From contig NZ_JAAOYV010000002.1 of NCBI RefSeq assembly GCF_011759585.1, forward strand, positions 183,510 through 247,509: 64,000 bases of DNA, given 5' to 3'. Shown in pieces: positions 8,901 through 17,573 of the stretch. A program made the position numbers and the translations under genes. Each line of letters starts with the position of its first letter. Positions within the stretch are counted from its first letter, which is position 1. The stretch is from Frigoribacterium endophyticum (lineage in GTDB: Bacteria > Actinomycetota > Actinomycetes > Actinomycetales > Microbacteriaceae). The notes under the pieces were generated by a model. That model was not told the DNA's origin and did not search any database. It saw only the letters and a program-made list of their open reading frames with translations.

Positions 8901-10538
8901 CTACGACAGGGTCGTCACGTCGGACTCCTGGACGGCACGACGACGCAGACGAGCCACGACGAGGCCGAGGGCCCCGAGGACGACCGCCAAGCCACCGCCG
9001 ACGAGAGCCCGTGAGGTCTCGTCCGAGCCCGTGTAGGCCAGCGAGCCGCCGGCGACCGGGCGCACGGGGGTGCCGGCGTCGGTGCCGGTGCCGGTGCCGG
9101 CGGGGGCCACGACCGTCGCCGCGCGGACCTCGAAGGTCAGGGTCGTCGGCTCGGACGTCGTGGGGTTCTGCAGGCTCGAGTCGTACTGGTACACCGTGAC
9201 CTCGTAGACGCCGACGGGCAGCTCCACCTCGGCGGCCGACCAGCGGCCGTCGGCACCGGCGAGGAGCCGACCGCCGTCCGCGGCGCCGAACGAGGCCCAG
9301 GCGCCTTCCTCGTCGCGCGACCTCGCGTAGCCGTAGACCTCGTAGCCCGGCTCCGCCGTGCCCTGGAGGGTGACGGGCGCCTCGTCGCGACCGGCCGGCA
9401 CCACGACGGACGAACCGTCGGCCGGGGACGTCACGACCGGCGCGGTCGTCACCACGGAGCTGGACGGGACCACCGTGATCACCGGCGAGTAGTTCAGACC
9501 GGAGTTGTACCGGGGGAACGGACCAGGGGTCTCGGCGTCGATGTGCCGCGCAGCGATCCGGTACTGCCCGGGCGCGAGGGCGAACACGTGCGACCACTTG
9601 CCGTCGGCGTACTCCTCGGGGCGCACGACCTCGTAGGTGGTCGACCGGTCGGGGCTGACGACGCTGAGCTCGGCGAGGTACATCGTCCCGGTCCAGCCCT
9701 GGATGTACACCTCGGCGATCTCGGCACCGCCCTCGGCCACGGTGTCGGCGACCCACTTGCGGTCGCCCTCCATGTCGACGACGGCCCACTGCGGGAGGAC
9801 CTGCGCGATGACGACGATGCGCCGCTCGACGGAGGGCGCCGACTCCTCGCTCGTGGCGGCACCGTCGGCGTCGACCGTGTGCTGGGTGGCGGTGTAGCTC
9901 GAGGTGCCCGGCGAGACGCGGACGGAGGCCGACCAGCGGCCGTCGGCCCCGACGGGGACGGTGACGTCCGGGTCGACCACGCCGGTGATGCCGTCGGCGC
10001 GGGCGAAGTCGAGGCTCACGACGGCGCCGGCGAGCCCGGTGCCCGTGAAGGTGAGCGGCACGTCGGTCTCGGTGGCCCCCTGGTCGCGGGTCACCTCGTA
10101 GAGGCCGATCGCCCCTCCGTCGAGGGCAGGCGCCGCGGGGGCGGGCTCCAGCGCCGCCGCGGCCGCGGCGGCGGCGGCGTCGGCGGAGGCGGCGGGCTCG
10201 TCCGCGACGGGCGCGGCGACCGGGGCTGCCTCGGCGGCGGGCGTCTCGGCGGCGGCGTCGGCCGTCGCGTCGGCGGACCCGGCCGGCACCGTCTCCTCGA
10301 GGGGAGCCTCGACATCGACGGGCGTGGCCTCGTCGGCGACGGGTGCGGCCTCCGGCACGGCGGTCGGGGCGGGGGCGGGGCTGACGACGGGGCTGGTCTC
10401 CTCGACCGGCACCGCGCCTCCCTCGCTCTGCTCGACGGGCACCGGTGCGGCGGACGCCGGCGCGGCCATCAGGAGTCCCCCCAGGGCGATGGCGACGACA
10501 GTCGGCAGCGCCACGGCGGCCGACACGTTTTTCTTCAT
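8901..10538 (-). CDS. LAxTG-anchored surface protein (paralogue B)
   Basis: The 545-residue protein has a signal peptide almost identical to that of paralogue A, an alanine-rich acidic stalk (about residues 35-140), and two to three beta-rich modules. A VIAQVLPQW segment and an RYNSGLNYSPV segment are shared with paralogue C. A final Ig-like module precedes the sorting signal LAYTG, a transmembrane helix and a basic tail. I chose the ATG at 10538 because it starts the signal peptide; GAGAGAAGACC precedes it. Its body is clearly homologous to paralogue C while its head matches paralogue A, so it is a mosaic. It is predicted to be covalently attached to the cell wall by a class E sortase, which is not in this window. 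Confidence 0.88.
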   Translation of the reverse strand: MKKNVSAAVALPTVVAIALGGLLMAAPASAAPVPVEQSEGGAVPVEETSPVVSPAPAPTAVPEAAPVADEATPVDVEAPLEETVPAGSADATADAAAETPAAEAAPVAAPVADEPAASADAAAAAAAAALEPAPAAPALDGGAIGLYEVTRDQGATETDVPLTFTGTGLAGAVVSLDFARADGITGVVDPDVTVPVGADGRWSASVRVSPGTSSYTATQHTVDADGAATSEESAPSVERRIVVIAQVLPQWAVVDMEGDRKWVADTVAEGGAEIAEVYIQGWTGTMYLAELSVVSPDRSTTYEVVRPEEYADGKWSHVFALAPGQYRIAARHIDAETPGPFPRYNSGLNYSPVITVVPSSSVVTTAPVVTSPADGSSVVVPAGRDEAPVTLQGTAEPGYEVYGYARSRDEEGAWASFGAADGGRLLAGADGRWSAAEVELPVGVYEVTVYQYDSSLQNPTTSEPTTLTFEVRAATVVAPAGTGTGTDAGTPVRPVAGGSLAYTGSDETSRALVGGGLAVVLGALGLVVARLRRRAVQESDVTTLS

Positions 10539-10865
10539 GGTCTTCTCTCTCGTGTGGGCCGGCGCTGGCGCGGAGCTCTCGACCCACCCCCGGGCCCCGC
10601 GAGGCAGCCGCTCAGAGGACCGCCTGGGGCCCACCGTACGCACCGGTCCGGTCGCCCGGGCGGCGCTGTCCGCAGATCCGTGATCATGACGCGACCTGGA
10701 GATGATCTCTCCTCAGCCTCGAGGATGAGGCCGTGGCGGAGAGGGGCGATCCGCCGCCCGGCGGTCGCCCCCGGGCACGACGACGGAGGCGGTGGTCGCC
10801 CGGGCAGGAGGGGCACGTGCCCGTCCGGCCCGGAGGCGACCACCGCCTCCCGGATGCTGCTGTCG
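10539..10865. other. Intergenic region B/C, homologous to region A/B
   Basis: These 327 bp hold no supported gene. The CACCGTACGCA block recurs at 10632-10642, giving a minus-strand TACGGT (10638-10633) as a candidate -10 box for paralogue B. The C-proximal half holds the palindrome at 10785-10850. The overall order of blocks is the same as at 8588-8900, which supports duplication of gene plus flank. Confidence 0.6.
10785..10850 (-). terminator. Large perfect palindrome after paralogue C
   Basis: GGAGGCGGTGGTCGCC (10785-10800) is perfectly complementary to GGCGACCACCGCCTCC (10835-10850), a 16-bp stem around a second hairpin centred on GGGCACGTGCCC. It lies 15 bp beyond the paralogue C stop. 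It is a near copy of 8820-8885. Confidence 0.65.
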
Positions 10866-12476
10866 CTACGACCGCGTCGTCACGTCGGACTCCGCGACGG
10901 CTCGACGACGCACGCGAGCCACGATGAGGCCGAGGGCGCCGAGGACGACGGCCAGGCCGCCGCCGACGAGCGCCCGCGAGGCGTCGTCGGAACCGGTGTA
11001 GGCGAGCGAACCTCCGGCCGTCGGACGCACGGTCGTGCCCGCGGGGGTGACGGCGGTCGCGGCACGGACCTCGAAGGTCAGCGTGGTCGTCTCGGACGCT
11101 CTGGGGTTCCGCAGGCTCGGGTCGTACTGGTACACGGTGACGTCGTAGACCCCGGCCGGCAGCTCCTGCTCCGCGGCAGACCAACGGCCGTCGGCACCGA
11201 CGACGAGCGGACCGTCGCCCGCACCGTCGAAGTTGGCGTAGGTCCCGTCCTCGTCACGGGGCTCGGCGTACGCGACGACCGCGTACCCCGGCTGCCCCGT
11301 CCCCGCCAGCGTGACGGGCGCGCCGTCACGGCCGCCGGGCACGACGAGGGCCGCACCGGCGAGCGGGCTCGTGACGACCGGGGCGGTCGTGACGACGGCG
11401 CTCGATGGCAGCACGGTGGTGACGGGCGAGTAGTTCAGGCCCGAGTTGTAGCGGGGGAAGGTGCCGGGCTCGTCGCTGACCTGGCGCACGGCGATGCGGT
11501 ACTGGCCGGGCCTGACGGCGAACGTGTGCGACCACTTCCCGTCGGCGTACTCGTCAGGGCGCACGACCTCGTAGGTCGTCGAGCGGTCGGCGCTGACGAG
11601 GCTGATCTCGGCACGGTAGAGGGTGCCCGTGGTGCCGAAGACGGTGACCTGGGCGTACTCGACCCCCTCGTCGGACACGAGGTCGGCGGCCCACGTCTCG
11701 TCGGCCTCCTGGTCGACGACGCCCCACTGCGGGAGGACCTGGGCGATGACGACCATGGTCCTCTCGGCGGAGGGCGCGGACTCGTCGCTCGTCGCGACAC
11801 CGTCCGCGTCGATCGTGTGCTGGGTCGCGGTGTAGGTCGACGTGCCCGGCGCCAGTCGGACGGACACCGACCAGCGACCGTCCGCGCCCACGACCACGGA
11901 CGTGTCCGGGTCGACGGCGCCCTGGACGTCGTCGGTCAGCTCGAAGTCGACGCTGACGAGGGCGCCCGGCAGGCCCGTCCCGGTGAAGGTGAGGGGAACG
12001 TCGGTCTCCGTGGCCCCCTGGGCGGCGGTGACCTCGGCGAGGCCGATGATCCCGCCGTCGAGGGCCGGCGCGGCCGGGGCCGGGGCGAGCGCCGCGGCGA
12101 CGACGTCGTCCGCGGCCGCGTCGGGCTCGACGGCGTCGGCGGTCGGGGCGTCGTCGCCGGCGTCGGGCGCGGGCGCCACCGCGGGCTCGTCGACCGTCGC
12201 GGCGGGCGCGGCCGGCTCAGGCACGACCGCGGGGTCGTCGGCCGGCACGGCGGGCTCGGCCGGCACGGCGGGCTCGGCCGGCACGGCGGGCTCGACGGGC
12301 ACGTCGCCGACGGGCGCGGCGGCCTCCCCCGGCGCGGCCGGGTCGACCGGCGCCTCCGTGGCGCTGCTGACCGGCAGGTCCGCCGCGGAGGCGGAGGCCG
12401 AGGCGACGACGACGCCCCCGAGGGCGAGGGAGACGACGGCGGAGGTCGCGAGGAGCGCCTCCCAGGGCTTGTTCAT
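10866..12476 (-). CDS. LAxTG-anchored surface protein (paralogue C)
   Basis: The 536-residue protein has a different signal peptide from A and B (MNKPWEALLATSAVVSLALG, ending in ASAA) and then a 110-residue stalk rich in Pro, Ala, Asp, Glu and Val. The stalk contains three EPAVPA-type repeats around residues 70-85. The mature region is homologous to paralogue B along its length, and the C-terminus is LAYTG, helix, basic tail ending DVTTRS. Cell-wall anchoring by a class E sortase is inferred. AGGACAGGACC lies before the ATG. It is the first gene of the three on this strand; each gene has its own long upstream region, so they are probably separate units. Confidence 0.88.
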   Translation of the reverse strand: MNKPWEALLATSAVVSLALGGVVVASASASAADLPVSSATEAPVDPAAPGEAAAPVGDVPVEPAVPAEPAVPAEPAVPADDPAVVPEPAAPAATVDEPAVAPAPDAGDDAPTADAVEPDAAADDVVAAALAPAPAAPALDGGIIGLAEVTAAQGATETDVPLTFTGTGLPGALVSVDFELTDDVQGAVDPDTSVVVGADGRWSVSVRLAPGTSTYTATQHTIDADGVATSDESAPSAERTMVVIAQVLPQWGVVDQEADETWAADLVSDEGVEYAQVTVFGTTGTLYRAEISLVSADRSTTYEVVRPDEYADGKWSHTFAVRPGQYRIAVRQVSDEPGTFPRYNSGLNYSPVTTVLPSSAVVTTAPVVTSPLAGAALVVPGGRDGAPVTLAGTGQPGYAVVAYAEPRDEDGTYANFDGAGDGPLVVGADGRWSAAEQELPAGVYDVTVYQYDPSLRNPRASETTTLTFEVRAATAVTPAGTTVRPTAGGSLAYTGSDDASRALVGGGLAVVLGALGLIVARVRRRAVAESDVTTRS

Positions 12477-12724
12477 GGTGGTCCTGTCCTGTGAGCCGGG
12501 CGTGACGGCAGCGCCCCCCGACTCACCCCCGGACGCTGCCTCCGCAGCTCCCCGAGCGGCGGTCCCCCGAACCTATCCGTTCGCTCGCCGGTCGGCTGAG
12601 CAGAACTCACCAGTTCATCCGTCCGTCCGCCCCGGTCCATCCTCCCGGGGTGCCCTCCTCGTCCTGGAGGATGACGCGCCCGGGTCCACGGTAAGCGGCA
12701 AGGTAGCGGAGGTAACGTCTCACC

Positions 12725-13240
12725 GTGCGCTCGTTGATCCGGCTCGTGAAGGCCAACCCCTCCGTCCTCCGCTTCCTGGTGGTCGGCGGCGTCGGCTTCG
12801 TGATCACGATGGTGATCAACTACGGCCTCAAGCTCTTCGTGATCCCCCAGCACCCGGTCACTGCGCTCGCGGTGGGCACGATCGTCGCGACGATCGTCTC
12901 GTACGTGCTGAACAAGAAGTGGTCGTTCGACGACCGCGGCGACCGTCACACCGCGTACGAGCTGCTGCTGTTCGTGATCGTCAGCGTCATCGGCATCGGC
13001 CTCAACTCCGCCCCCCTCTACCTGTCGCGCTACGGCTTCGACCTCGAGGTGCCGAACGTCACGCGCGCCCACCAGGAGATCGCCGACTTCGTCAGCGGGC
13101 CCGTGATCGGCACGATGATCGCCATGGTCTTCCGCTACTGGGCCATGAACAAGTTCGTCTTCCCGAAGCGCGCCGAGCTCGACGACGTCCTGTCGCCCAC
13201 GTCGCCCTCCACGGCGTCCACCCCGACCCCCGCCCGCTAG
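12725..13240 (+). CDS. GtrA-like membrane protein
   Basis: GtrA-family proteins are small four-helix membrane proteins linked to flipping or modifying lipid-linked sugars for wall polysaccharides. The 171-residue product has a short basic N-terminus and the family signature FLVVGGVGFVI. Four hydrophobic helices follow, with the conserved NKKWSF loop after the second and a RYWAMNKFVF motif after the fourth. The start is the GTG at 12725. It stands alone, divergent from paralogue C and convergent with the tetR gene. The family call is strong, the substrate unknown. Confidence 0.88.
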   Translation: MRSLIRLVKANPSVLRFLVVGGVGFVITMVINYGLKLFVIPQHPVTALAVGTIVATIVSYVLNKKWSFDDRGDRHTAYELLLFVIVSVIGIGLNSAPLYLSRYGFDLEVPNVTRAHQEIADFVSGPVIGTMIAMVFRYWAMNKFVFPKRAELDDVLSPTSPSTASTPTPAR

Positions 13241-13260
13241 GTCGGGCGACCGGCACCCGG

Positions 13261-13908
13261 TCAGGCTCCGCCGGTCGGCGGCAGACGGTCGTCCAGGCCG
13301 TCCGCGACGGGACTGAGCGCCCGCTCCACGACGTCGCCGAGGGCCGGCCTGCCGACGCCGGAGCCCGCCCACGTCACGACCGAGGTGGCCACCGCCGCGA
13401 GCAGCACCGACGCGGCCACCTCGACGTCGAGGTCGCCCCGCGGGCGCCCGGCCGCCTCCGCCAGGTACGCCGCGACGACCGTCCGCAGCCTGACGCCCCG
13501 CACCGCCGCCGACGCCACCACCTCGTCGCCGAGGCCCATCGCGTCGGCCTGGGTCAGCGCCCAGGGCACCCGGTCGGCCGGGTGCTCCCGCGCCACGGCC
13601 ACCAGCGCGGCCACCACGGCCCGGACGGGAGAGAGCCCCGAGGAGGCGCGGAGCAGGTCGCCGAGACCGGCCGCGCTCGCGTCGAGGTCGACCCAGAAGA
13701 GGTCGGACTTCGCGTCGAACCAGTTGAAGAACGTGCCCCGGCTGACCCCGGCCCGCCGCGCGATGTGGTCGACGGTCGTGCCCGACCAGCCGGCCTCGAG
13801 GAAGAGCTCGGCCGCGGCGTCGGCGAGCATCTCGGCCGACGAGCGACGAGGCCTCCCGAGGGGCCGTGCCGGGGCGTCGTCGGGGCGGCGGAGGGCGTCG
13901 TCGGACAT
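13261..13908 (-). CDS. TetR family transcriptional regulator
   Basis: The 215-residue protein has an N-terminal helix-turn-helix (AGWSGTTVDHIARRAGVSRG, then TFFNWF, about residues 38-65) typical of TetR repressors. The C-terminal ligand domain is alanine- and valine-rich. I chose the ATG at 13908; an earlier start near 13983 would read through the operator. It is divergent from the ABC importer operon, with a 15-bp palindrome between the two starts, so it probably represses that operon and itself. The inducer is unknown. Confidence 0.9.
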   Translation of the reverse strand: MSDDALRRPDDAPARPLGRPRRSSAEMLADAAAELFLEAGWSGTTVDHIARRAGVSRGTFFNWFDAKSDLFWVDLDASAAGLGDLLRASSGLSPVRAVVAALVAVAREHPADRVPWALTQADAMGLGDEVVASAAVRGVRLRTVVAAYLAEAAGRPRGDLDVEVAASVLLAAVATSVVTWAGSGVGRPALGDVVERALSPVADGLDDRLPPTGGA

Positions 13909-13930
13909 GGCCCCATCATGCCGGTATACT
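13902..13930 (+). promoter_or_regulatory. Promoter of the ABC importer operon
   Basis: CGGACA (13902-13907) and TATACT (13925-13930) are separated by 17 bp, a good fit to the housekeeping sigma consensus with an unusually complete -10 box for this GC-rich genome. The predicted transcription start near 13937 lies just before the palindrome at 13945-13959. The -35 box lies inside the tetR start region. Confidence 0.6.
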
Positions 13931-13944
13931 CGATGACGGCGAGT

Positions 13945-13959
13945 TTGTACTGAGTACAA
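13945..13959. promoter_or_regulatory. Candidate TetR operator
   Basis: TTGTACTGAGTACAA is a perfect 7+7 bp inverted repeat around a central G. It lies between the divergent tetR and substrate-binding-protein genes, immediately downstream of the predicted importer promoter, where bound repressor would block transcription. Confidence 0.7.
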
Positions 13960-14003
13960 CAATGCCGCCCCTCCCTCGGCCACCCGTCATCCACCGGAGC
14001 TCC

Positions 14004-15644
14004 ATGCGCACGCGTCCCCTCCCCCTGCTCGCCCTCGCGACCGTCGGCGCCCTCGCGCTGGCCGGGTGCACCGCCGGGGCCGACGACGCCGGCGACTCCG
14101 CGACGCCGGTCGAGGGCGGCACGCTCACCTACGCCACCGGCGACGCCGAGCCCACCTGCCTCGACCCGCACGTCGGGGGCAACTACCCGCAGGCCCTCAT
14201 CTCGACCCAGTACGCCGAGTCGCTCGTGTCGAAGGACGCCGACGGCGAGATCGTGCCCTGGCTCGCCGAGTCGTGGACGGAGGCGAGCGACGGCCTGAGC
14301 TGGACCTTCTCCCTGAAGCCCGACGTGACGTTCACCGACGGCACCCCCTTCGACGCCGCCGCGGTCGCCGCGAACGTCGCCCACGTGCAGGACCCCTCGA
14401 CGCTGTCGTCCACGGGCTACCTGGCCCTCGCGAAGGTGACCGGGGTCGAGGCCGTCGACGACCTGACGGCCCGCATCGACCTGAGCACGCCCGACAGCGC
14501 CCTGCTCGAGTCGCTCACGCAGCCGTGGCTCGCGATGGAGTCGCCCGAGGCGCTCCAGCGGCCCCAGGAGATCAACTGCGAGTCGCCCGTCGGCACCGGC
14601 CCCTTCGTCGTCGACTCGTGGACGAAGCAGGAGCAGGTCGAGCTGTCGCGCTACGACGACTACTCGTCGCCGCCCGCCGACGCCGACCACACCGGCCCCG
14701 CTCACCTCGAGAGCGTCGTCTGGCGGTTCATCCCCGACTCCGCGGCGCGCTACGCGGCCCTCCAGGCCGGCCAGGTCGACGTGATCGACAACGCCCAGCC
14801 CGACACCCTCGTCGCGGCGGAGAAAGACGACGCGATCAGCGAGATCGACGCGCCGCGGCCCGGCGCCTCCAACCGTCTCGAGCTGAACTCGGGCAAGGCC
14901 CCCTTCGACGACGAGCGGGTGCGCGAGGCGTTCGTCACGGGCGTCGACGTCGACGACGCGATCGACTCGCTCTTCTTCGGCACCGCCGAGCGCTCGTACA
15001 GCCCCCTCTCGAGCGTCGAGCCGCTCGCGTACTCCGACCCGTCGCTGTTCGAGGTCGACGCCGACGCCGCCGCCGACCTGCTCGACGAGGCCGGCTGGAC
15101 GGGGCGCGACAGCGAGGGCTACCGCACCAAGGACGGCACGCGCCTGTCGCTGACCTTCCCGGTCAGCACCAACCAGTCGATCCCCGCCGAGCAGTCGCTC
15201 TTCGAGCAGATCCAGGCCGGGGCCAAGTCGCTCGGGTTCGAGGTCGTGCTGCAGCCCCTCGACCTCTCGAGCTGGTACGGCGCCCTCGCCACCGACGACT
15301 ACGACCTGGTCAGCGCGCCGTACACGAAGGTCGGCCCCGACGTGCTGCGCATCCTGTTCGACACGTCGGGCACCACCCCGGCGCCGAGCGGCTACTTCGC
15401 CAACCACGCCCAGCTCTCCGACCCGGCCCTCGACGACCTGCTGACCCGCGCCTCCCAGACCTCCGACGCCGACGAGCGCGCCGACCTCTACCAGCAGGCC
15501 CAGCAGATCGTGCTCGAGAGCCGCACCGTGCTGCCCCTCTACGACCAGCAGAACCACTACCTCGTCGGCTCGTCGGTCACCGGCGTCCGCGCGCTGCCCC
15601 CGGTGCAGGCGGTCACCCTGTATGACGCCTCCGTCACCGACTGA
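14004..15644 (+). CDS. ABC transporter substrate-binding lipoprotein (SBP family 5)
   Basis: This 546-residue lipoprotein has a signal sequence ending in the lipobox LALAGC, so it is lipid-anchored outside the membrane. The mature part matches the peptide/nickel-binding SBP_bac_5 family: an early GGTLTYA strand, a VPWLAESW segment, the FTLKPDVTF-like segment (here FSLKPDVTFTDG), and the RLELN segment. The ATG at 14004 has GGAG six bases upstream. Its 3' end overlaps the next permease gene by 23 bp. The ligand (peptide, opine, metal complex) cannot be deduced. Confidence 0.93.
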   Translation: MRTRPLPLLALATVGALALAGCTAGADDAGDSATPVEGGTLTYATGDAEPTCLDPHVGGNYPQALISTQYAESLVSKDADGEIVPWLAESWTEASDGLSWTFSLKPDVTFTDGTPFDAAAVAANVAHVQDPSTLSSTGYLALAKVTGVEAVDDLTARIDLSTPDSALLESLTQPWLAMESPEALQRPQEINCESPVGTGPFVVDSWTKQEQVELSRYDDYSSPPADADHTGPAHLESVVWRFIPDSAARYAALQAGQVDVIDNAQPDTLVAAEKDDAISEIDAPRPGASNRLELNSGKAPFDDERVREAFVTGVDVDDAIDSLFFGTAERSYSPLSSVEPLAYSDPSLFEVDADAAADLLDEAGWTGRDSEGYRTKDGTRLSLTFPVSTNQSIPAEQSLFEQIQAGAKSLGFEVVLQPLDLSSWYGALATDDYDLVSAPYTKVGPDVLRILFDTSGTTPAPSGYFANHAQLSDPALDDLLTRASQTSDADERADLYQQAQQIVLESRTVLPLYDQQNHYLVGSSVTGVRALPPVQAVTLYDASVTD

Positions 15645-16662
15645 GGTCGGGGCCGGCTCGGTCGTCGCCCCTCCGTCGCCCCGACGGAGCGCGGCCGGCG
15701 GCCGGGCGGGCAGGAGTCGCGGGTCGGCCGAGCGGGCCCTGCGGTGGGTCGTCGGCCGGGTGGCCGGCGCGGTGCTGGTGCTCTGGGCCGTGGCGACCCT
15801 CATCTTCTTCGCGGTGCGGCTCGTGCCGGGCGACCCGGCAGAGGCGATCCTCGGCGGGCCGGGCTCGCAGGCGTCGGCCGAGGCCCTCGCCCTCGTGCGC
15901 GAGCAGTACGGCCTCGACCAGCCCCTCGTCGTGCAGTACCTCCAGCAGCTGGGGCGCCTCGTCACCGGCGACCTCGGCACGTCGTGGTCGCTCCGGGCCG
16001 ACGTGGCCGGGCTGCTGCTCGAGCAGCTGCCCGGCACGCTCGCCCTCGCACTGGCGTCGCTCGTCGTCGCCTGGCTGATCGCCCTCGGCACGGCCTGGTG
16101 GGCGACCCTCGGCGGGCGGGCGGCCTCCGCCGTCTCGTCGGCGCTCGAGGTCGTCGCGGCCGCGGTGCCGCACTTCTGGCTGGCGAGCGTGCTCGTCCTC
16201 GTCTTCAGCACGCAGCTCGGCCTGCTGCCCCCGGTCAGCACGGGCACGCCCGTCGGCCTCGTGCTGCCGGTGGTGACCCTGGCGATCCCGGTGGCGGGGT
16301 TCCTCGGGCAGGTGACCCGCGACTCCCTGCTCGACGCGGCCTCCGCCCCGTTCGCCGTGACGGCGCGGGCCCGGGGAGAGTCGACCTCGGGGCTCTTCCG
16401 TCGGCACCTGCTGCGGCACGCCGCGCTGCCGGGGCTCGCCCTGTCGGGGTGGGCGTTCGGCTCGCTGCTCAGCGGGGCCGTCGTGGTCGAGTCGGTCTTC
16501 GCCCGGCCGGGCCTCGGGCGCACCCTGCTCGGGGCGGTGACGCTCCGCGACGTGCCCCTCGTGACCGGCGTCGCCCTCGCCTCCGCGCTCGCGTACGTCG
16601 TGGTCGTCGCGCTCGGCGACCTCGCGGAGCGCGCCGTCGACCCGCGGGAGCGGGCCTCGTGA
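15622..16662 (+). CDS. ABC transporter permease (DppB-like)
   Basis: This 346-residue inner permease starts with a disordered Pro/Arg/Gly tail of about 40 residues, then the DppB-type first helix and the FFAVRLVPGDPAE motif. Further helices and the cytoplasmic EAA loop (TARARGESTSGLFRRHLLRHA, only partly conserved) follow. It forms the channel with the next gene's product. It overlaps the binding-protein gene by 23 bp and the next gene by four (GTGA). Confidence 0.92.
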   Translation: MTPPSPTEVGAGSVVAPPSPRRSAAGGRAGRSRGSAERALRWVVGRVAGAVLVLWAVATLIFFAVRLVPGDPAEAILGGPGSQASAEALALVREQYGLDQPLVVQYLQQLGRLVTGDLGTSWSLRADVAGLLLEQLPGTLALALASLVVAWLIALGTAWWATLGGRAASAVSSALEVVAAAVPHFWLASVLVLVFSTQLGLLPPVSTGTPVGLVLPVVTLAIPVAGFLGQVTRDSLLDAASAPFAVTARARGESTSGLFRRHLLRHAALPGLALSGWAFGSLLSGAVVVESVFARPGLGRTLLGAVTLRDVPLVTGVALASALAYVVVVALGDLAERAVDPRERAS

Positions 16663-17573
16663 CGGTGCTGCCCGTGCTGCCGGGGGCGCCGGGGCCGTCG
16701 GAGCCGTCTGCCCCGCCTGCGCCGCCGCGGTCGAGCCCTGGTCGCCGGCGCCCCCGGAGGCGCGTGCGGCCCGTCGAGGCCGTGGCCGCCGTCGTGCTCG
16801 CGGTGATCGTCGTGGCCGCGGTCGCGCCGGGGCTCCTGGCGCCCGGCGACCCCCTCGCGGTCTCGCCGGCCGACGCCTTCGGCGCGCCGTCGCTCGCGCA
16901 CCCGCTCGGCACCGACGAGTCGGGGCGCGGCATCTGGACGCGGATCGTGCACGGCGCCGGGGCGTCGCTGACGATCGGCGCGGTCGCGACCCTGATCGGC
17001 ACCGGCCTCGGCGTGCTGCTGGGCGTGGCCGCCGGCTTCGGCGACGGGCGCTGGCCCGGGCGCGCCGCCGACGCGGGCGTCAGCCGCCTGCTCGAGGTGC
17101 TCTTCGCCCTGCCGGGCCTCCTGCTCGCGCTGGTCGTGATCGCCTTCACCGGGCCCGGCGCCGTGCCGGCGACCCTCGCCGTCGGCCTCGCCACGGCGCC
17201 CGGCTACGCACGCATCGTGCGGACCCAGGTGCGCCGGGTGCGACGGTCGGCCATGGTCGAGGCCGCCGTGGTGCTCGGCCGCCGGCCCTCGACGGTGCTG
17301 CTGCGGCACGTGCTGCCGAACGCCCTCGCACCCGTGGTCGTGCTGGCGACGCTCGGCCTCGGCCAGGCCGTCGTCTGGGCCTCGTCGCTGAGCTACCTCG
17401 GCCTGGGCTCGCCCCCGCCCGCGCCCGAGTGGGGCGCGATGCTCTCGGCCGGCCGCACCTACGTGCAGGTCGCCTGGTGGATGACGGTCTTCCCCGGCCT
17501 CGCGGTCGTCGTCACGGCGGCGGCGTCGACCATCGTCGGCCGCGGTCTCGCTCGACGCGGGGGCACCTCGTGA
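16659..17573 (+). CDS. ABC transporter permease (DppC-like)
   Basis: The 304-residue partner permease begins at a GTG inside the GTGA overlap with the preceding gene. After a Pro/Arg-rich tail and a first helix it has the DppC hallmark HPLGTDESGRG and an EAA-type loop (EAAVVLGRRPSTVLLRHVLP). The C-terminal LSYLGLGSPPPAPEWG segment is also diagnostic. It overlaps the ATPase gene by GTGA again, so the whole importer is one coupled operon. Confidence 0.94.
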   Translation: MTVLPVLPGAPGPSEPSAPPAPPRSSPGRRRPRRRVRPVEAVAAVVLAVIVVAAVAPGLLAPGDPLAVSPADAFGAPSLAHPLGTDESGRGIWTRIVHGAGASLTIGAVATLIGTGLGVLLGVAAGFGDGRWPGRAADAGVSRLLEVLFALPGLLLALVVIAFTGPGAVPATLAVGLATAPGYARIVRTQVRRVRRSAMVEAAVVLGRRPSTVLLRHVLPNALAPVVVLATLGLGQAVVWASSLSYLGLGSPPPAPEWGAMLSAGRTYVQVAWWMTVFPGLAVVVTAAASTIVGRGLARRGGTS

